In this document: positions 53,889-62,666 of the stretch, piece by piece
Layout: every line of letters begins with the position of its first letter
How positions within the stretch are numbered: position 1 is the stretch's first letter
Source: Myroides sp. 1354
GTDB lineage: Bacteria > Bacteroidota > Bacteroidia > Flavobacteriales > Flavobacteriaceae
Direction: 5' to 3'
NCBI RefSeq assembly: GCF_030324495.1
Contig: NZ_JACAGN010000001.1
Span: 133,838 to 197,837 of the forward strand
DNA length: 64,000 nt
Notes under the pieces: model-generated
The model's database searches: none
Seen by the model: the letters and a program-made list of their open reading frames with translations, nothing else
Told to the model about the DNA's origin: nothing
Position numbers and translations under genes: made by a program

Positions 53889-54920
53889 TTACAGTGATTT
53901 TTTGAATTTAAGTAAAATAGCAATGAAAACCGGAGCTCCCATAATAGCAGTTAAGATTCCGATGGGAACTTCTGTAGGAGGAACTAAAGTTCGACTAACC
54001 CCATCCGCAAGTAACAGTAAAATACCGCCTGCGAGAAAGGACAGAGGAAGAATAAAATAGTAATTGGACTTAAAGATTAAACGCAAAATATACGGTACTA
54101 CTAAGCCGACAAAACCGATGGTTCCTGTAAAAGCAACAATGGTTCCCACCATTAAAGCGGAAAACAAAATAATTCTCTTCTTGATTCGCTCTACAGTTAT
54201 ACCCAAATGGTTGGCATCTCTCTCTCCTAACATCATGGCATTTAATGCTTTGCCTAAGTTAAGTAAATAAATTAATGATACTCCGATAACAACGGCTAAA
54301 ATGGCTATTTTCGTCCACGTAGCACCAGCTAAACTTCCCAATGTCCAGAAGGTTAAGTTTCTTAACTCTTCATCGTTGGAAACAAAAGTTAGCAATCCTG
54401 TAATAGAACCTGATAATGCTGTGATGGCAACCCCTGAGAGCAGGAGGATGCTAATATTGGTTTTGCCGTTTACAGTGGACATTTTATAAACAAAACTCAT
54501 CGTTAGAATAGCCCCAATAAAGCTCATAATACTCAAAAGCGAATAGTGAAGAAATTCGGGGATAAACGGCTTGATAAAGGCGCCTAAAACGATAGTAATG
54601 GAAGCAAAGAGCACAGATCCAGAGGTAATTCCTATTAAATCTGGCGATGCCAAGGGATTTTTGAACATCCCTTGTAACGCTGTACCCGATAATGCCAAAC
54701 CACCACCTGCTAGTATAGCCATAAGAATACGTGGTAATCGCACATGAGTTATGACATATTGATCGCTGGCATTTACCTTCTCAGGATGAAAAAGCAAATG
54801 GATTATGGTATTTAGACTACTATCTTCAAAGTTGTAAACTCCTAAAAAAATAGACACAGCTGCCATACCCAATACTACAATACTCAAGGTGCCTATATAA
54901 AAAGAGAGCTTTTTTTGCAT
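53889..54920 (-). CDS. hmuU: haem ABC transporter permease HmuU
   Basis: A 343-residue FecCD-family inner-membrane permease, rich in hydrophobic helices (about nine to ten). Typical sequences: T-H-V-R-L-P-R-I-L-M-A-I-L-A-G-G-G-L-A near residue 58 and the coupling-helix region G-E-R-D-A-N-H-L-G near 225. Belongs to the haem/vitamin B12/siderophore type. Context with HmuT and HmuS argues for haem. Confidence 0.92.
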   Translation of the reverse strand: MQKKLSFYIGTLSIVVLGMAAVSIFLGVYNFEDSSLNTIIHLLFHPEKVNASDQYVITHVRLPRILMAILAGGGLALSGTALQGMFKNPLASPDLIGITSGSVLFASITIVLGAFIKPFIPEFLHYSLLSIMSFIGAILTMSFVYKMSTVNGKTNISILLLSGVAITALSGSITGLLTFVSNDEELRNLTFWTLGSLAGATWTKIAILAVVIGVSLIYLLNLGKALNAMMLGERDANHLGITVERIKKRIILFSALMVGTIVAFTGTIGFVGLVVPYILRLIFKSNYYFILPLSFLAGGILLLLADGVSRTLVPPTEVPIGILTAIMGAPVFIAILLKFKKSL

Positions 54921-54930
54921 GTTGTTTCCC

Positions 54931-55797
54931 TTATTCTGATAACTGTTGATTCAATTGTGTAACTGCAGCTCCAACTCTAGGAGTGAAACCTGTTAAAAGT
55001 AAACCATCCATTGCGATGATTTTTTTGTTTTTTCCTGCATTTGTACGATCTAAACCTTCAATTTTTAAAACGCCATCAACACCACCCATGCTTTGTAATC
55101 CTGTGTCGAACATCAAGATGTAATCAGGATTGCTGTTTAATAAAGCTTCTGGAGTAAGCGGTTTGAAATCGTCGAATCCAGTTACTGCATTTTGTCCTCC
55201 TGCTAATTCAATGATATTTTGCATTGGCGTTTTGTCTCCAGCTACAAATAAGTTCGCTGCTCCTCTTGCATAGATGAATAGTACTTTAGGCTTGTTCTCC
55301 AACGTTTTTAGCTGTGCTGTGTCTTGGTCAATTTTAGCCAATAACCCATCATAGTCTGTTAGGTTTAACGAAGCAGCTATGTCTTTAATTAAGGTTTTTG
55401 TCCCTTCAATTGAAAAATCTTGGTCGATGACTACTAATTTAATCTTAGCGTCTTCCAATTGTTTTTTCAAATTGTCGTTTAAATCTTTTTTCGCGATGTA
55501 AACAAGTGTGGGTTTCAACGCCATTAAAGCCTCAATATTGATTTTATTTACGTGCTCTAATTGTGTCGCTGTCGTATTCATGTCTGTTGGATAGGTACTG
55601 GTAATATCGATTCCCACGATATTTTTTCTTTGACCTAAATCAACTAAAGTTTCTGTAATGGCTCCACTTAGGGATACAATACGCTCGTTTGAAGTTGCTA
55701 CTTCTGTGTTCGTTGTCTCAACAGCTTTCTCTTCTTTGCTGTTCTTACACGCAACAACGGATAATGCGAGTAGGACTAAAAGGGCAGATCTTTTCAT
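54931..55797 (-). CDS. hmuT: haem-binding lipoprotein HmuT
   Basis: A 288-residue periplasmic-binding lipoprotein. The lipobox signal ends in L-S-V-V-A-C. The class III binding-protein fold is seen in R-I-V-S-L-S-G-A-I-T-E-T-L near residue 40 and Y-P-T-D-M near 65. Substrate-binding subunit for HmuUV. First gene of the operon, with a promoter that has TTG and TATTTTTG 18 bp apart. Confidence 0.9.
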   Translation of the reverse strand: MKRSALLVLLALSVVACKNSKEEKAVETTNTEVATSNERIVSLSGAITETLVDLGQRKNIVGIDITSTYPTDMNTTATQLEHVNKINIEALMALKPTLVYIAKKDLNDNLKKQLEDAKIKLVVIDQDFSIEGTKTLIKDIAASLNLTDYDGLLAKIDQDTAQLKTLENKPKVLFIYARGAANLFVAGDKTPMQNIIELAGGQNAVTGFDDFKPLTPEALLNSNPDYILMFDTGLQSMGGVDGVLKIEGLDRTNAGKNKKIIAMDGLLLTGFTPRVGAAVTQLNQQLSE

Positions 55798-55832
55798 ACC
55801 GGATTCTTATTTTAATTAAATCTGAATAGAGG

Positions 55833-55861
55833 CAAAAATAGGATTTTTTAAACTCATACAA
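55833..55861 (-). promoter_or_regulatory. hmuT operon promoter
   Basis: On the minus strand TTG (55861 to 55859) and TATTTTTG (55840 to 55833) are separated by 18 bp. I could not identify a reliable Fur box overlapping it. Confidence 0.55.
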
Positions 55862-56044
55862 AATATATTAAGATTAATTTTAAATAATAGAGTCGTATGG
55901 AAATATAGATGAGTTCAATTCTAAGAAATTAGTCGTTAAAGGGTTTAAAATCGAAGAGTTAAAATAAAAAATGAACAAGAACAGCGGTCGCTTTTTTAGG
56001 TGGTTTATTCTTGTATGGTGGAATAGCTAATCTTTTATTTGGGT

Positions 56045-56052
56045 TATCTTTG
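56045..56052 (+). promoter_or_regulatory. promoter -7 box of the M48 gene
   Basis: TATCTTTG lies 19 bp upstream of the chosen start. Confidence 0.4.
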
Positions 56053-56071
56053 CTTCATTAAAAGAATAACT

Positions 56072-56869
56072 ATGAAAAAATTTGTATTTACTGCAGCTGT
56101 CGTTTGTTTGGGGATAACAACAGCTCAAGCTCAATTGGGTAAATTGAGTGGAAAAAAAATCGATGCTTTAACAACGGTTGCTTCTGCATTTACGGTATCA
56201 GATGCTGAGATTAAACAATCGGCACAAGAAGCCGTTAAGTGGATGGATGAGAACAATCAAGTGTGTTCGCTTGATTCTAAGCAAAAAGACATGCGCGAGT
56301 ATGCTGAGCGTTTAGAACGCATTTTTGGTCCTTATAAAAACTATGATGGATTAAATTTAAATTACAAAGTGTATTATGTAACTGATATCAACGCATTCGC
56401 TTGTGCGGATGGGAGTATTCGCGTATTTTCTTCGTTGATGGATATTATGTCAGATGACGAGTTATTAGCCATTATAGGACATGAAATTGGGCATGTGAAG
56501 TTAGAACATACATTAAATGCATATAAGCAAATTTTAATCGCTGAAGGTGCTGTTAAGTTTGTTGGTTCTACAAAAGGAACTGCCGCAGATTTGATGAATT
56601 CCAATTTAGGAGGAATGGCTGAAAAATTTATGAGCGCTTCTTTTTCGCGTAAACAAGAGACGGATTCAGATGATTATTCCTATAAGTTTTTGGTTGCAAA
56701 TGGAAAGAATCCACAAGCTTTAGCTGATGGGTTTCAGAAATTTGCAGATATGGAAAAAGAGTATGGCGCAGATAAATCTTTAGGAGCTAAGATGTCTTCA
56801 AGTCACCCCGATAGTGAAAAACGCGTGAAACGCGTAGAAGACAAAATTAAAAAAGGAGATAAAAAGTAA
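56072..56869 (+). CDS. M48 family metalloprotease, exported
   Basis: About 265 residues from the ATG at 56072; an upstream ATG at 56039 would add 11 residues and break the signal peptide M-K-K-F-V-F-T-A-A-V-V-C-L-G. The zinc motif is I-I-G-H-E-I-G-H-V near residue 135, and the third ligand is probably Glu in the E-T-D-S-D-D-Y segment near 195. Related to periplasmic BepA/LoiP-like M48 peptidases that take part in envelope quality control. Between the haem operon and sufS. Confidence 0.85.
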   Translation: MKKFVFTAAVVCLGITTAQAQLGKLSGKKIDALTTVASAFTVSDAEIKQSAQEAVKWMDENNQVCSLDSKQKDMREYAERLERIFGPYKNYDGLNLNYKVYYVTDINAFACADGSIRVFSSLMDIMSDDELLAIIGHEIGHVKLEHTLNAYKQILIAEGAVKFVGSTKGTAADLMNSNLGGMAEKFMSASFSRKQETDSDDYSYKFLVANGKNPQALADGFQKFADMEKEYGADKSLGAKMSSSHPDSEKRVKRVEDKIKKGDKK

Positions 56870-56935
56870 TTTTTATTAAATAGAACTCATCTTGACTTTT
56901 TTGCTTGAAGAGATAGTCAAGATGAGTTCATAGAT

Positions 56936-56969
56936 AAAAGGGTAGTTTTAATTGAAACTGCCCTTTTTT
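56936..56969 (+). terminator. terminator of the M48 gene
   Basis: AAAAGGGTAGTTTT pairs with GAAACTGCCCTTTT, one G-T pair and a small loop, followed by six T. Confidence 0.75.
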
Positions 56970-57198
56970 CGTTTGATCCATCGTATGAAGTTTTCATCTC
57001 ATCCCATCGAAAAGTCAAAATAAAGTTAAATCTAAAATCTTTAGGTCTTGTATTTAAGACATTTAGTCGTAGAGTTTTTATATTTCACCTTTTAGAAGTA
57101 AAAGGTATAAGGTGTTTTAGCAAATTAAACAGCTAATTTTTAAAAAATAACGCAATGTATTGCGAATAGATTGTTTTCTGCAAACCAATGGGATTCAC

Positions 57199-57206
57199 TA
57201 TCTTTG
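57199..57206 (+). promoter_or_regulatory. promoter -7 box of sufS-sufE
   Basis: TATCTTTG fits TAnnTTTG and lies 29 bp upstream of the sufS ATG. It supports independent transcription of the second suf segment. Confidence 0.45.
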
Positions 57207-57235
57207 TCTATAATTTTGACTAAAAAAGACAGATT

Positions 57236-58450
57236 ATGTTAGATATAAAAGCAGTTAGAGAAGATTTTCCGATCCTGAAGCAACAGGTAAACGGAAAACC
57301 CTTAGTATATTTTGATAATGCTGCTACAGCTCAAAAACCCAAAGTGGTAGAAGAAGCGATCAAAACATATTACGATACAATTAATGCAAATATTCATCGA
57401 GGTGTTCATACGTTGAGTCAATTGGCAACAGATGCATATGAAGAATCAAGAAAAAAAGTACAGAAGCACCTCAATGCAAAAGAAGATAAAGAGATCATCT
57501 TTACCCCGGGAACTACGTTTGGAATCAATTTAGTGGCCAGTGGTTTTGGTGCTTTGTTGCAACCTGGAGATGAAGTGGTGATTTCCGCTTTAGAACACCA
57601 CTCGAATATTGTGCCTTGGCAATTTGCCTGTGAACGTTCAGGAGCTACGTTAAAAGTAATTCCCATGAACCAAAAAGGCGAGTTGATCATGGAGGCTTAC
57701 GAGGCTTTGTTGTCTACAAATACAAAAGTAGTGGCAGTCTCTCATATTTCTAATGCCCTTGGAACGATTAATCCAATTAAAGACATCATCGCTAAGGCGC
57801 ATGCAGTTGGTGCAGCGGTGTTGATTGATGGTGCACAAGCTACACCCCATATTAAACCAGATGTACAGGATTTAGACTGTGATTTTTACGTATTTTCAGG
57901 ACATAAAGTATGTGGACCTACGGGTACAGGAGTATTATATGGAAAAGAGGCTTGGTTGAATAAACTTCCTCCATATCAAGGAGGGGGTGAGATGATTAAG
58001 ACCGTGACCTTTGAAAAGACCACCTATGCTTGCTTACCTCATAAATTTGAGGCAGGTACGCCAAATATCGCTGGGGGAATTGTTTTAGGTTATGCGTTGG
58101 ATTATTTAAATCAATTGGGATTTGACAATATCCAAGCCTATGAACACGAACTTTTGATGTATGGCACAAAGCGCTTATTGGAAATTGAAGGTTTGCGTAT
58201 TGTGGGAACAGCAGCGAATAAAACATCCGTGATTTCCTTTAATATTGAAGGATTACATCCGTATGACATTGGTGTAATTGTCGATAAATTGGGGGTTGCT
58301 GTTCGTACAGGACATCACTGTACACAGCCTATTATGGATTTCTTTGGAATTCCTGGTACAATTAGAGCATCCTTTAGTTTTTACAATACCAAAGAAGAAA
58401 TTGACATTTTAGTGGAGGCGGTGCGCAAAGCGCAACAAATGCTTTCCTAA
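57236..58450 (+). CDS. sufS: cysteine desulfurase SufS
   Basis: PLP-dependent enzyme supplying sulfur as a cysteine persulfide. The 404-residue length is typical. The PLP Lys lies in F-S-G-H-K-V-C-G-P-T-G near residue 224; the persulfide Cys lies in V-R-T-G-H-H-C-T-Q-P near 362, the group II (SufS) arrangement; E-H-H-S-N-I-V-P-W is near 122. Clustered with sufE, but not with sufBCD, which end 34 kb upstream. Confidence 0.96.
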   Translation: MLDIKAVREDFPILKQQVNGKPLVYFDNAATAQKPKVVEEAIKTYYDTINANIHRGVHTLSQLATDAYEESRKKVQKHLNAKEDKEIIFTPGTTFGINLVASGFGALLQPGDEVVISALEHHSNIVPWQFACERSGATLKVIPMNQKGELIMEAYEALLSTNTKVVAVSHISNALGTINPIKDIIAKAHAVGAAVLIDGAQATPHIKPDVQDLDCDFYVFSGHKVCGPTGTGVLYGKEAWLNKLPPYQGGGEMIKTVTFEKTTYACLPHKFEAGTPNIAGGIVLGYALDYLNQLGFDNIQAYEHELLMYGTKRLLEIEGLRIVGTAANKTSVISFNIEGLHPYDIGVIVDKLGVAVRTGHHCTQPIMDFFGIPGTIRASFSFYNTKEEIDILVEAVRKAQQMLS

Positions 58451-58473
58451 TTCAACATAGAAATTACGAGAAT

Positions 58474-58890
58474 ATGACTATAAGAGAAGCACAAGAAGAA
58501 ATCATGGATGAATTCTCCATGTTTGAAGATTGGATGCAACGTTATGAATACATCATCGAACTAGGAAAAACACTTCCAATCATTGATGCCAAGTATCAAG
58601 TTGAAGAAAACTTGATTAAAGGTTGCCAATCTCAAGTGTGGCTACACGCTGAAAATAAAGACGGAAAAGTTGTATTTACTGCGAATAGCGATGCTATTTT
58701 AACAAAGGGAATCATTGCCATTTTAATTCGTGTTTTTTCTAATCAAAAACCAGCAGATATCGTAGAAGCAGATTTGTCTTTTATCGATGAAATTGGTTTG
58801 AAAGAACATTTATCACCAACACGTGCTAATGGTTTAGTTTCAATGATTAAACAAATTCGCATGTATGCTTTGGCTTTTCAAGCCCAATAA
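58474..58890 (+). CDS. sufE: sulfur acceptor protein SufE
   Basis: A 138-residue protein that takes persulfide sulfur from SufS and activates it. The active Cys lies in I-K-G-C-Q-S-Q-V-W near residue 51. Immediately downstream of sufS (23 bp), and followed by the MIP18-like gene. Confidence 0.95.
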   Translation: MTIREAQEEIMDEFSMFEDWMQRYEYIIELGKTLPIIDAKYQVEENLIKGCQSQVWLHAENKDGKVVFTANSDAILTKGIIAILIRVFSNQKPADIVEADLSFIDEIGLKEHLSPTRANGLVSMIKQIRMYALAFQAQ

Positions 58891-58916
58891 TTTTAATTCA
58901 AAGAAAGAGTTTTAGT

Positions 58917-59237
58917 ATGGAAGAAATAGACGTACAACAATTAGGAGAGAATATCGTAAGAATATTAAAAACAATTTACGATCCAGAAATTCCGGTAGAT
59001 ATTTATGAATTAGGGTTGATTTACGACGTATTTGTCAATGAAACCCATGATGTTAAAATATTGATGACCCTTACGTCACCAAACTGTCCTGTGGCAGAAA
59101 CATTGCCTATGGAGGTAGAGGAGAAGGTAAAATCGATTGATAACGTTAATAACGTTGAAATTGAACTAACATTTGAACCTGCTTGGTCTAAGGATTTAAT
59201 GAGTGAAGAAGCACAATTAGAGTTGGGACTACTGTAA
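58917..59237 (+). CDS. SufT/MIP18 family (DUF59) iron-sulfur maturation protein
   Basis: A 106-residue protein. The DUF59 motif is visible as I-Y-D-P-E-I-P-V-D-I-Y-E-L-G-L-I-Y (residues 20-36), and the conserved Cys lies in T-S-P-N-C-P-V-A near 60. Such proteins help transfer Fe-S clusters to recipients. Close packing with sufE and DUF2480 suggests co-transcription. Confidence 0.88.
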   Translation: MEEIDVQQLGENIVRILKTIYDPEIPVDIYELGLIYDVFVNETHDVKILMTLTSPNCPVAETLPMEVEEKVKSIDNVNNVEIELTFEPAWSKDLMSEEAQLELGLL

Positions 59238-59238
59238 T

Positions 59239-59754
59239 ATGGAAGGAGAAATTGTAAATAAAGTAGCCAATAGCGCGTTGAAAATCTTTGATTTGGAGGA
59301 TATGTATCCAACAAACCCAAGGATGGAAGTAGACATTGCACAATGGCTATACGAAGGCTTTGTCTTGCGTGAAAAAGACTTTAGAGCGGCTTTAAAAGAA
59401 ATTGATTGGAGCAGTTATCAAGACGCTTATGTCGGATTGTATTGCTCTACTGATGCAATTTTACCGGGTTGGGCCTATATGCTTTTAACGAGTTATTTAC
59501 AACCTGTGGCAAAACGCGTATTTCTGGGTGATAAAAACCATTTGGAAAAGTCAATTTACCAAGAGCTATTATTTGCTATAGATTACAGTGAGTACCAGGA
59601 TTTACCTGTGATTATCAAAGGTTGCTCGAAGAAGGCTATCCCAGAGGAGGCCTATGTTTTAGCGACTCAATTGATGATGAATACCGCGCGTTCGGTAATG
59701 TTTGGTGAAGCTTGTTCAGCTGTTCCTGTTTACAAACGTTTAGCAAAAAAGTGA
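59239..59754 (+). CDS. DUF2480 family protein
   Basis: A 171-residue soluble protein of the Bacteroidota DUF2480 family, of unknown function. Y-C-S-T-D-A-I-L-P-G-W-A-Y-M near residue 78 and G-C-S-K-K-A-I-P-E-E-A-Y near 131 are recognisable family sequences. Conserved Cys residues in both, plus its place beside Suf genes, suggest a link to Fe-S assembly; inference only. It starts one base after the preceding stop codon. Confidence 0.85.
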   Translation: MEGEIVNKVANSALKIFDLEDMYPTNPRMEVDIAQWLYEGFVLREKDFRAALKEIDWSSYQDAYVGLYCSTDAILPGWAYMLLTSYLQPVAKRVFLGDKNHLEKSIYQELLFAIDYSEYQDLPVIIKGCSKKAIPEEAYVLATQLMMNTARSVMFGEACSAVPVYKRLAKK

Positions 59755-59810
59755 TTTTTTTTTGTGTTTTCCGTGCATTATTGTTATTTTCGTGTTAAAA
59801 TAACAGAATT

Positions 59811-60656
59811 ATGAAAAAATTTTTGCTTAGCATTGCTGCTGTGTTTATGTTGTATTCCGCACAAGCTCAGGAAGCTGAAGGTACTGAAGTGCAAAAAAAT
59901 TGGACTTCAAAAGGGAATTTTGCACTTATTGCAAATCAATCTAGTTTTTCAAATTGGCAAGCAGGTGGGGACAATAACCTTGCTGGAAATGTAAACTTGA
60001 ATTACGATTTGAACTACAAAAAAGAAGGCTGGACTTGGGACAACAAATTTCAAGTTAGTTATGGTCTAACAAAGTTGAAAGGGGAAAAAGAAAAGAAAAC
60101 GGATGACCGTTTGGAAATCACCTCTTTACTTGGTAAGCAAATGACAGAAAAATGGTACTATTCATTATTCATGAACTTTAAGACACAGATGGATTCTGGT
60201 TGGGATAAAGACGGGAATAAGAATACGCACTTTATGTCACCTGCTTATTTGCAAATAGGACCTGGTTTATTGTGGAAACACGATGACAACCTAAAAGTAA
60301 ACATTGCGCCAGCAACCTCTCGTTTTATCATGGTTCACAAGCATTTTACTGAATTTGGAGATGCTTTTGGGGTAGAAAAAGGTAAAACAATGGAGTACCA
60401 ACTGGGGATGGCAGTTAATGGATACTACAAATTTAATCCAATGGAAAATGTTTCTATTGAGAATATCTTAAACCTGTATTCTAACTATTTAGAAAAACCA
60501 GAAAACGTGGTATTAGATTATCAATTGAATGTTGTTTTGAAAGTAAACAAGTATTTATCTACAAATGTGACTTTCCAAGCAATTTACGATGATAAAGCAT
60601 ACCAAGGATTCCAATTACGCGAAATGGTTGGTTTAGGAGTAAACTATACGTTTTAA
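59811..60656 (+). CDS. DUF3078 family secreted or outer-membrane protein
   Basis: A 281-residue protein. Signal peptide M-K-K-F-L-L-S-I-A-A-V-F-M-L-Y-S-A-Q-A precedes a beta-rich domain with F-S-N-W-Q-A-G-G-D-N-N near residue 50, the conserved DUF3078 feature. The protein ends in an aromatic Phe after amphipathic strands, as in outer-membrane beta barrels. Its position at the end of the suf cluster recurs in Flavobacteriia; the link may be only genomic. Closed by a terminator. Confidence 0.85.
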   Translation: MKKFLLSIAAVFMLYSAQAQEAEGTEVQKNWTSKGNFALIANQSSFSNWQAGGDNNLAGNVNLNYDLNYKKEGWTWDNKFQVSYGLTKLKGEKEKKTDDRLEITSLLGKQMTEKWYYSLFMNFKTQMDSGWDKDGNKNTHFMSPAYLQIGPGLLWKHDDNLKVNIAPATSRFIMVHKHFTEFGDAFGVEKGKTMEYQLGMAVNGYYKFNPMENVSIENILNLYSNYLEKPENVVLDYQLNVVLKVNKYLSTNVTFQAIYDDKAYQGFQLREMVGLGVNYTF

Positions 60657-60677
60657 TTGTAGATTTTACAAGAATAG

Positions 60678-60711
60678 AAAAAGGGCTGTCTCTTCGAGAT
60701 AGCCCTTTTTT
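60678..60711 (+). terminator. terminator of the sufS-DUF3078 unit
   Basis: AAAAAGGGCTGTCTC pairs with GAGATAGCCCTTTTT through a TTC loop, with one G-T pair. Runs into T-rich sequence. Confidence 0.9.
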
Positions 60712-60935
60712 AGTTTCAAAATGTTTTTTTATCAAACATAAAGGGATAAAATCTAAAGCCTCTATCTCGCATTTTTCACCTAGAGTAGGCATATTGCCAT
60801 TCGTTTCTATCAAATTGATTTTTTATTAATTTTATGAAAAAAATGTAAAGTTTAAAATTATAAAAAATACAAGTATTTGTTTTTTGAGTTTTTTTACATA
60901 AATTCACTTGAGTTTTTAACTAAAAATAACTAATT

Positions 60936-62624
60936 ATGAGAAAAATATTGTTACTTTTATTTTTGTTGCTCTGCTCCAGTGGAAGTTATGCGCAGATGAT
61001 TAACGATTTTGAACAAGGTTTTACCTCTATTCCGCTGAACTCTGCGGTATATCGAAATCAAAATAACATTGCATTTAATGTTGTTGAATGCAATATCGGC
61101 GCTACTTTTGGCAGTGTTTTTACTCCACCTAGTCTTTTGAATAACGCCGCAGCAAAAGCGTCTATTATGACTGCAATTAATGAGCCTATTCTGAGCAGTT
61201 ATGGTATTGCTTATCCTTGTGTTGGACCGAATGGGGGCAAATATTCCCTTCGTTTAAATAATCAAGGAGGAGGACAAGACATTACCTCCTATACCCAAAC
61301 CTTTAGACCGACGTCCAAATACCTCAGCTTTGATTATTTGGCGGTTTTAAACTCTCCACATATTACACAAGATGATGTACAGCCTTTCTTTACTGTCCGT
61401 TTATTGGACGTCAATAATAATATTATATCTTCCGTTCCTTTTTGTGCCAAAGCTTCATTAAACGATTTGATTTTGACCAAAGTCAACAATCATCTTTTTT
61501 ATACGGAAGATTTTTATTGTCAAACCATTGTAATTCCTGAAGAATACGTAAACAGAAAAGATATCAAAGTTCAGTTTGTGATTGCAGATTGCGGATGGGG
61601 TGGAGATGTAGGAGTTGTGTACTTAGATAATATCCGAATGGGGGATCCTTGCAATGAATCTCAATTTGGATTTATAGATTTAAATCCAAATGATAATGTT
61701 TGCAACCCAGAAAAAGTGACGATTACAGGAACTTATAATGCTCCTCTTGGTACTACCTACACGAGTTCAAATATAAAGATACTAGATAGTAATGGAAATC
61801 CCGTTTTTATTAATCCTTCAAATATTACATTAAATCATTTTAGTGGTGGGACATTTAGTTATTCGATAGCATTTCCTAATTTACTTCCTCGTGGAAGATA
61901 TGAGGTGAAAGTAGAAGCTGTGTTTACTAATACCATTGGTTATACCTACCTTTTAGAAGCTGAGTCTACTAACGAAGGAGCAGATATTAGCGTTACTGAT
62001 CCAGGGCCGTTAACTCTTGCTATTGCGCATGATCCATATTGGGGAATGACTCCAGGTGGATCTGGCTTTGTGAGATGGGACGATGCAGGAGGTCCATATA
62101 CTGTTGAATACGTTTATGATGGATACTGTTGTTTAGGTGCCTATTTTCCATCTTTAGTCACTGGACAGATCTATAGCATTCAAGTTAATGAACCTTATCT
62201 ATCACATAATGCAGCTCCAATAATTGCGGTTCTTGGAGCTAAATGCATGCGAATTAGAGTAAAAGCATCTTGTACAGAATGGAGTACTTGGTGTTGTATC
62301 TCAACTCATAGCTGGAAAGATGGAGGGTATGATCCTAGAGATCCTACAGATCCTTTTAACATCTGCTTAGATGAAATTGATTTAAATAACCTTAGTCCAG
62401 AGGAAAATTTTGTTGCATATCCGAACCCCGTAAGCGGTACTATTTCCATTCGAAATACGAATGCTACGCAGTTTACAATTTACGATTTAGGTCAAAGGGT
62501 TGTGAAGCAAGTTGAAGTAAAAGTGAAACAAGAAGAGATTAAAATGGACCTATCTGATTTGAAAAAAGGGATGTATATTTTAAAAACAAATCAAGGCGAA
62601 GAAATAAAGATATTGAAAGACTAA
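60936..62624 (+). CDS. T9SS type A sorting domain-containing secreted protein
   Basis: A 562-residue protein. The signal peptide M-R-K-I-L-L-L-L-F-L-L-L-C-S-S-G ends at A-Q. The middle part is a beta-sandwich-rich region with Asn, Gly and aromatic residues and several Cys in pairs (around residues 385-470), but no catalytic motif I recognise. The C-terminal domain (about 495-562; Y-P-N-P-V-S-G-T-I-S-I near 497, Y-D-L-G-Q-R-V near 530, L-K-K-G-M-Y-I-L-K) is the type A signal for secretion and surface attachment by the type IX system. Confidence 0.88.
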   Translation: MRKILLLLFLLLCSSGSYAQMINDFEQGFTSIPLNSAVYRNQNNIAFNVVECNIGATFGSVFTPPSLLNNAAAKASIMTAINEPILSSYGIAYPCVGPNGGKYSLRLNNQGGGQDITSYTQTFRPTSKYLSFDYLAVLNSPHITQDDVQPFFTVRLLDVNNNIISSVPFCAKASLNDLILTKVNNHLFYTEDFYCQTIVIPEEYVNRKDIKVQFVIADCGWGGDVGVVYLDNIRMGDPCNESQFGFIDLNPNDNVCNPEKVTITGTYNAPLGTTYTSSNIKILDSNGNPVFINPSNITLNHFSGGTFSYSIAFPNLLPRGRYEVKVEAVFTNTIGYTYLLEAESTNEGADISVTDPGPLTLAIAHDPYWGMTPGGSGFVRWDDAGGPYTVEYVYDGYCCLGAYFPSLVTGQIYSIQVNEPYLSHNAAPIIAVLGAKCMRIRVKASCTEWSTWCCISTHSWKDGGYDPRDPTDPFNICLDEIDLNNLSPEENFVAYPNPVSGTISIRNTNATQFTIYDLGQRVVKQVEVKVKQEEIKMDLSDLKKGMYILKTNQGEEIKILKD

Positions 62625-62631
62625 ATAAACA

Positions 62632-62664
62632 AAAAAAGCGGGCTTGATGAGAGACCGCTTTTTT
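62632..62664. terminator. bidirectional terminator between the T9SS protein gene and asnA
   Basis: AAAAAAGCGG pairs with CCGCTTTTTT around a 13-base loop; T-runs exist on both strands for the two converging genes. Confidence 0.85.
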
Positions 62665-62666
62665 CA

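Larger units (their letters stand above)
56870..57235. other. intergenic region between the M48 gene and sufS
   Basis: The 366-bp spacer holds two hairpins: a long 15-bp inverted repeat (56883-56897 with 56915-56929) and a terminator at 56936-56969. The rest is AT-rich, with the sufS promoter box at its right end. Confidence 0.6.

Noticed and set aside
55798..55900. A Fur box overlapping the hmuT promoter
   Set aside because: The region is generic A/T sequence; I could not align a convincing inverted Fur motif, although iron control is likely for a haem operon.
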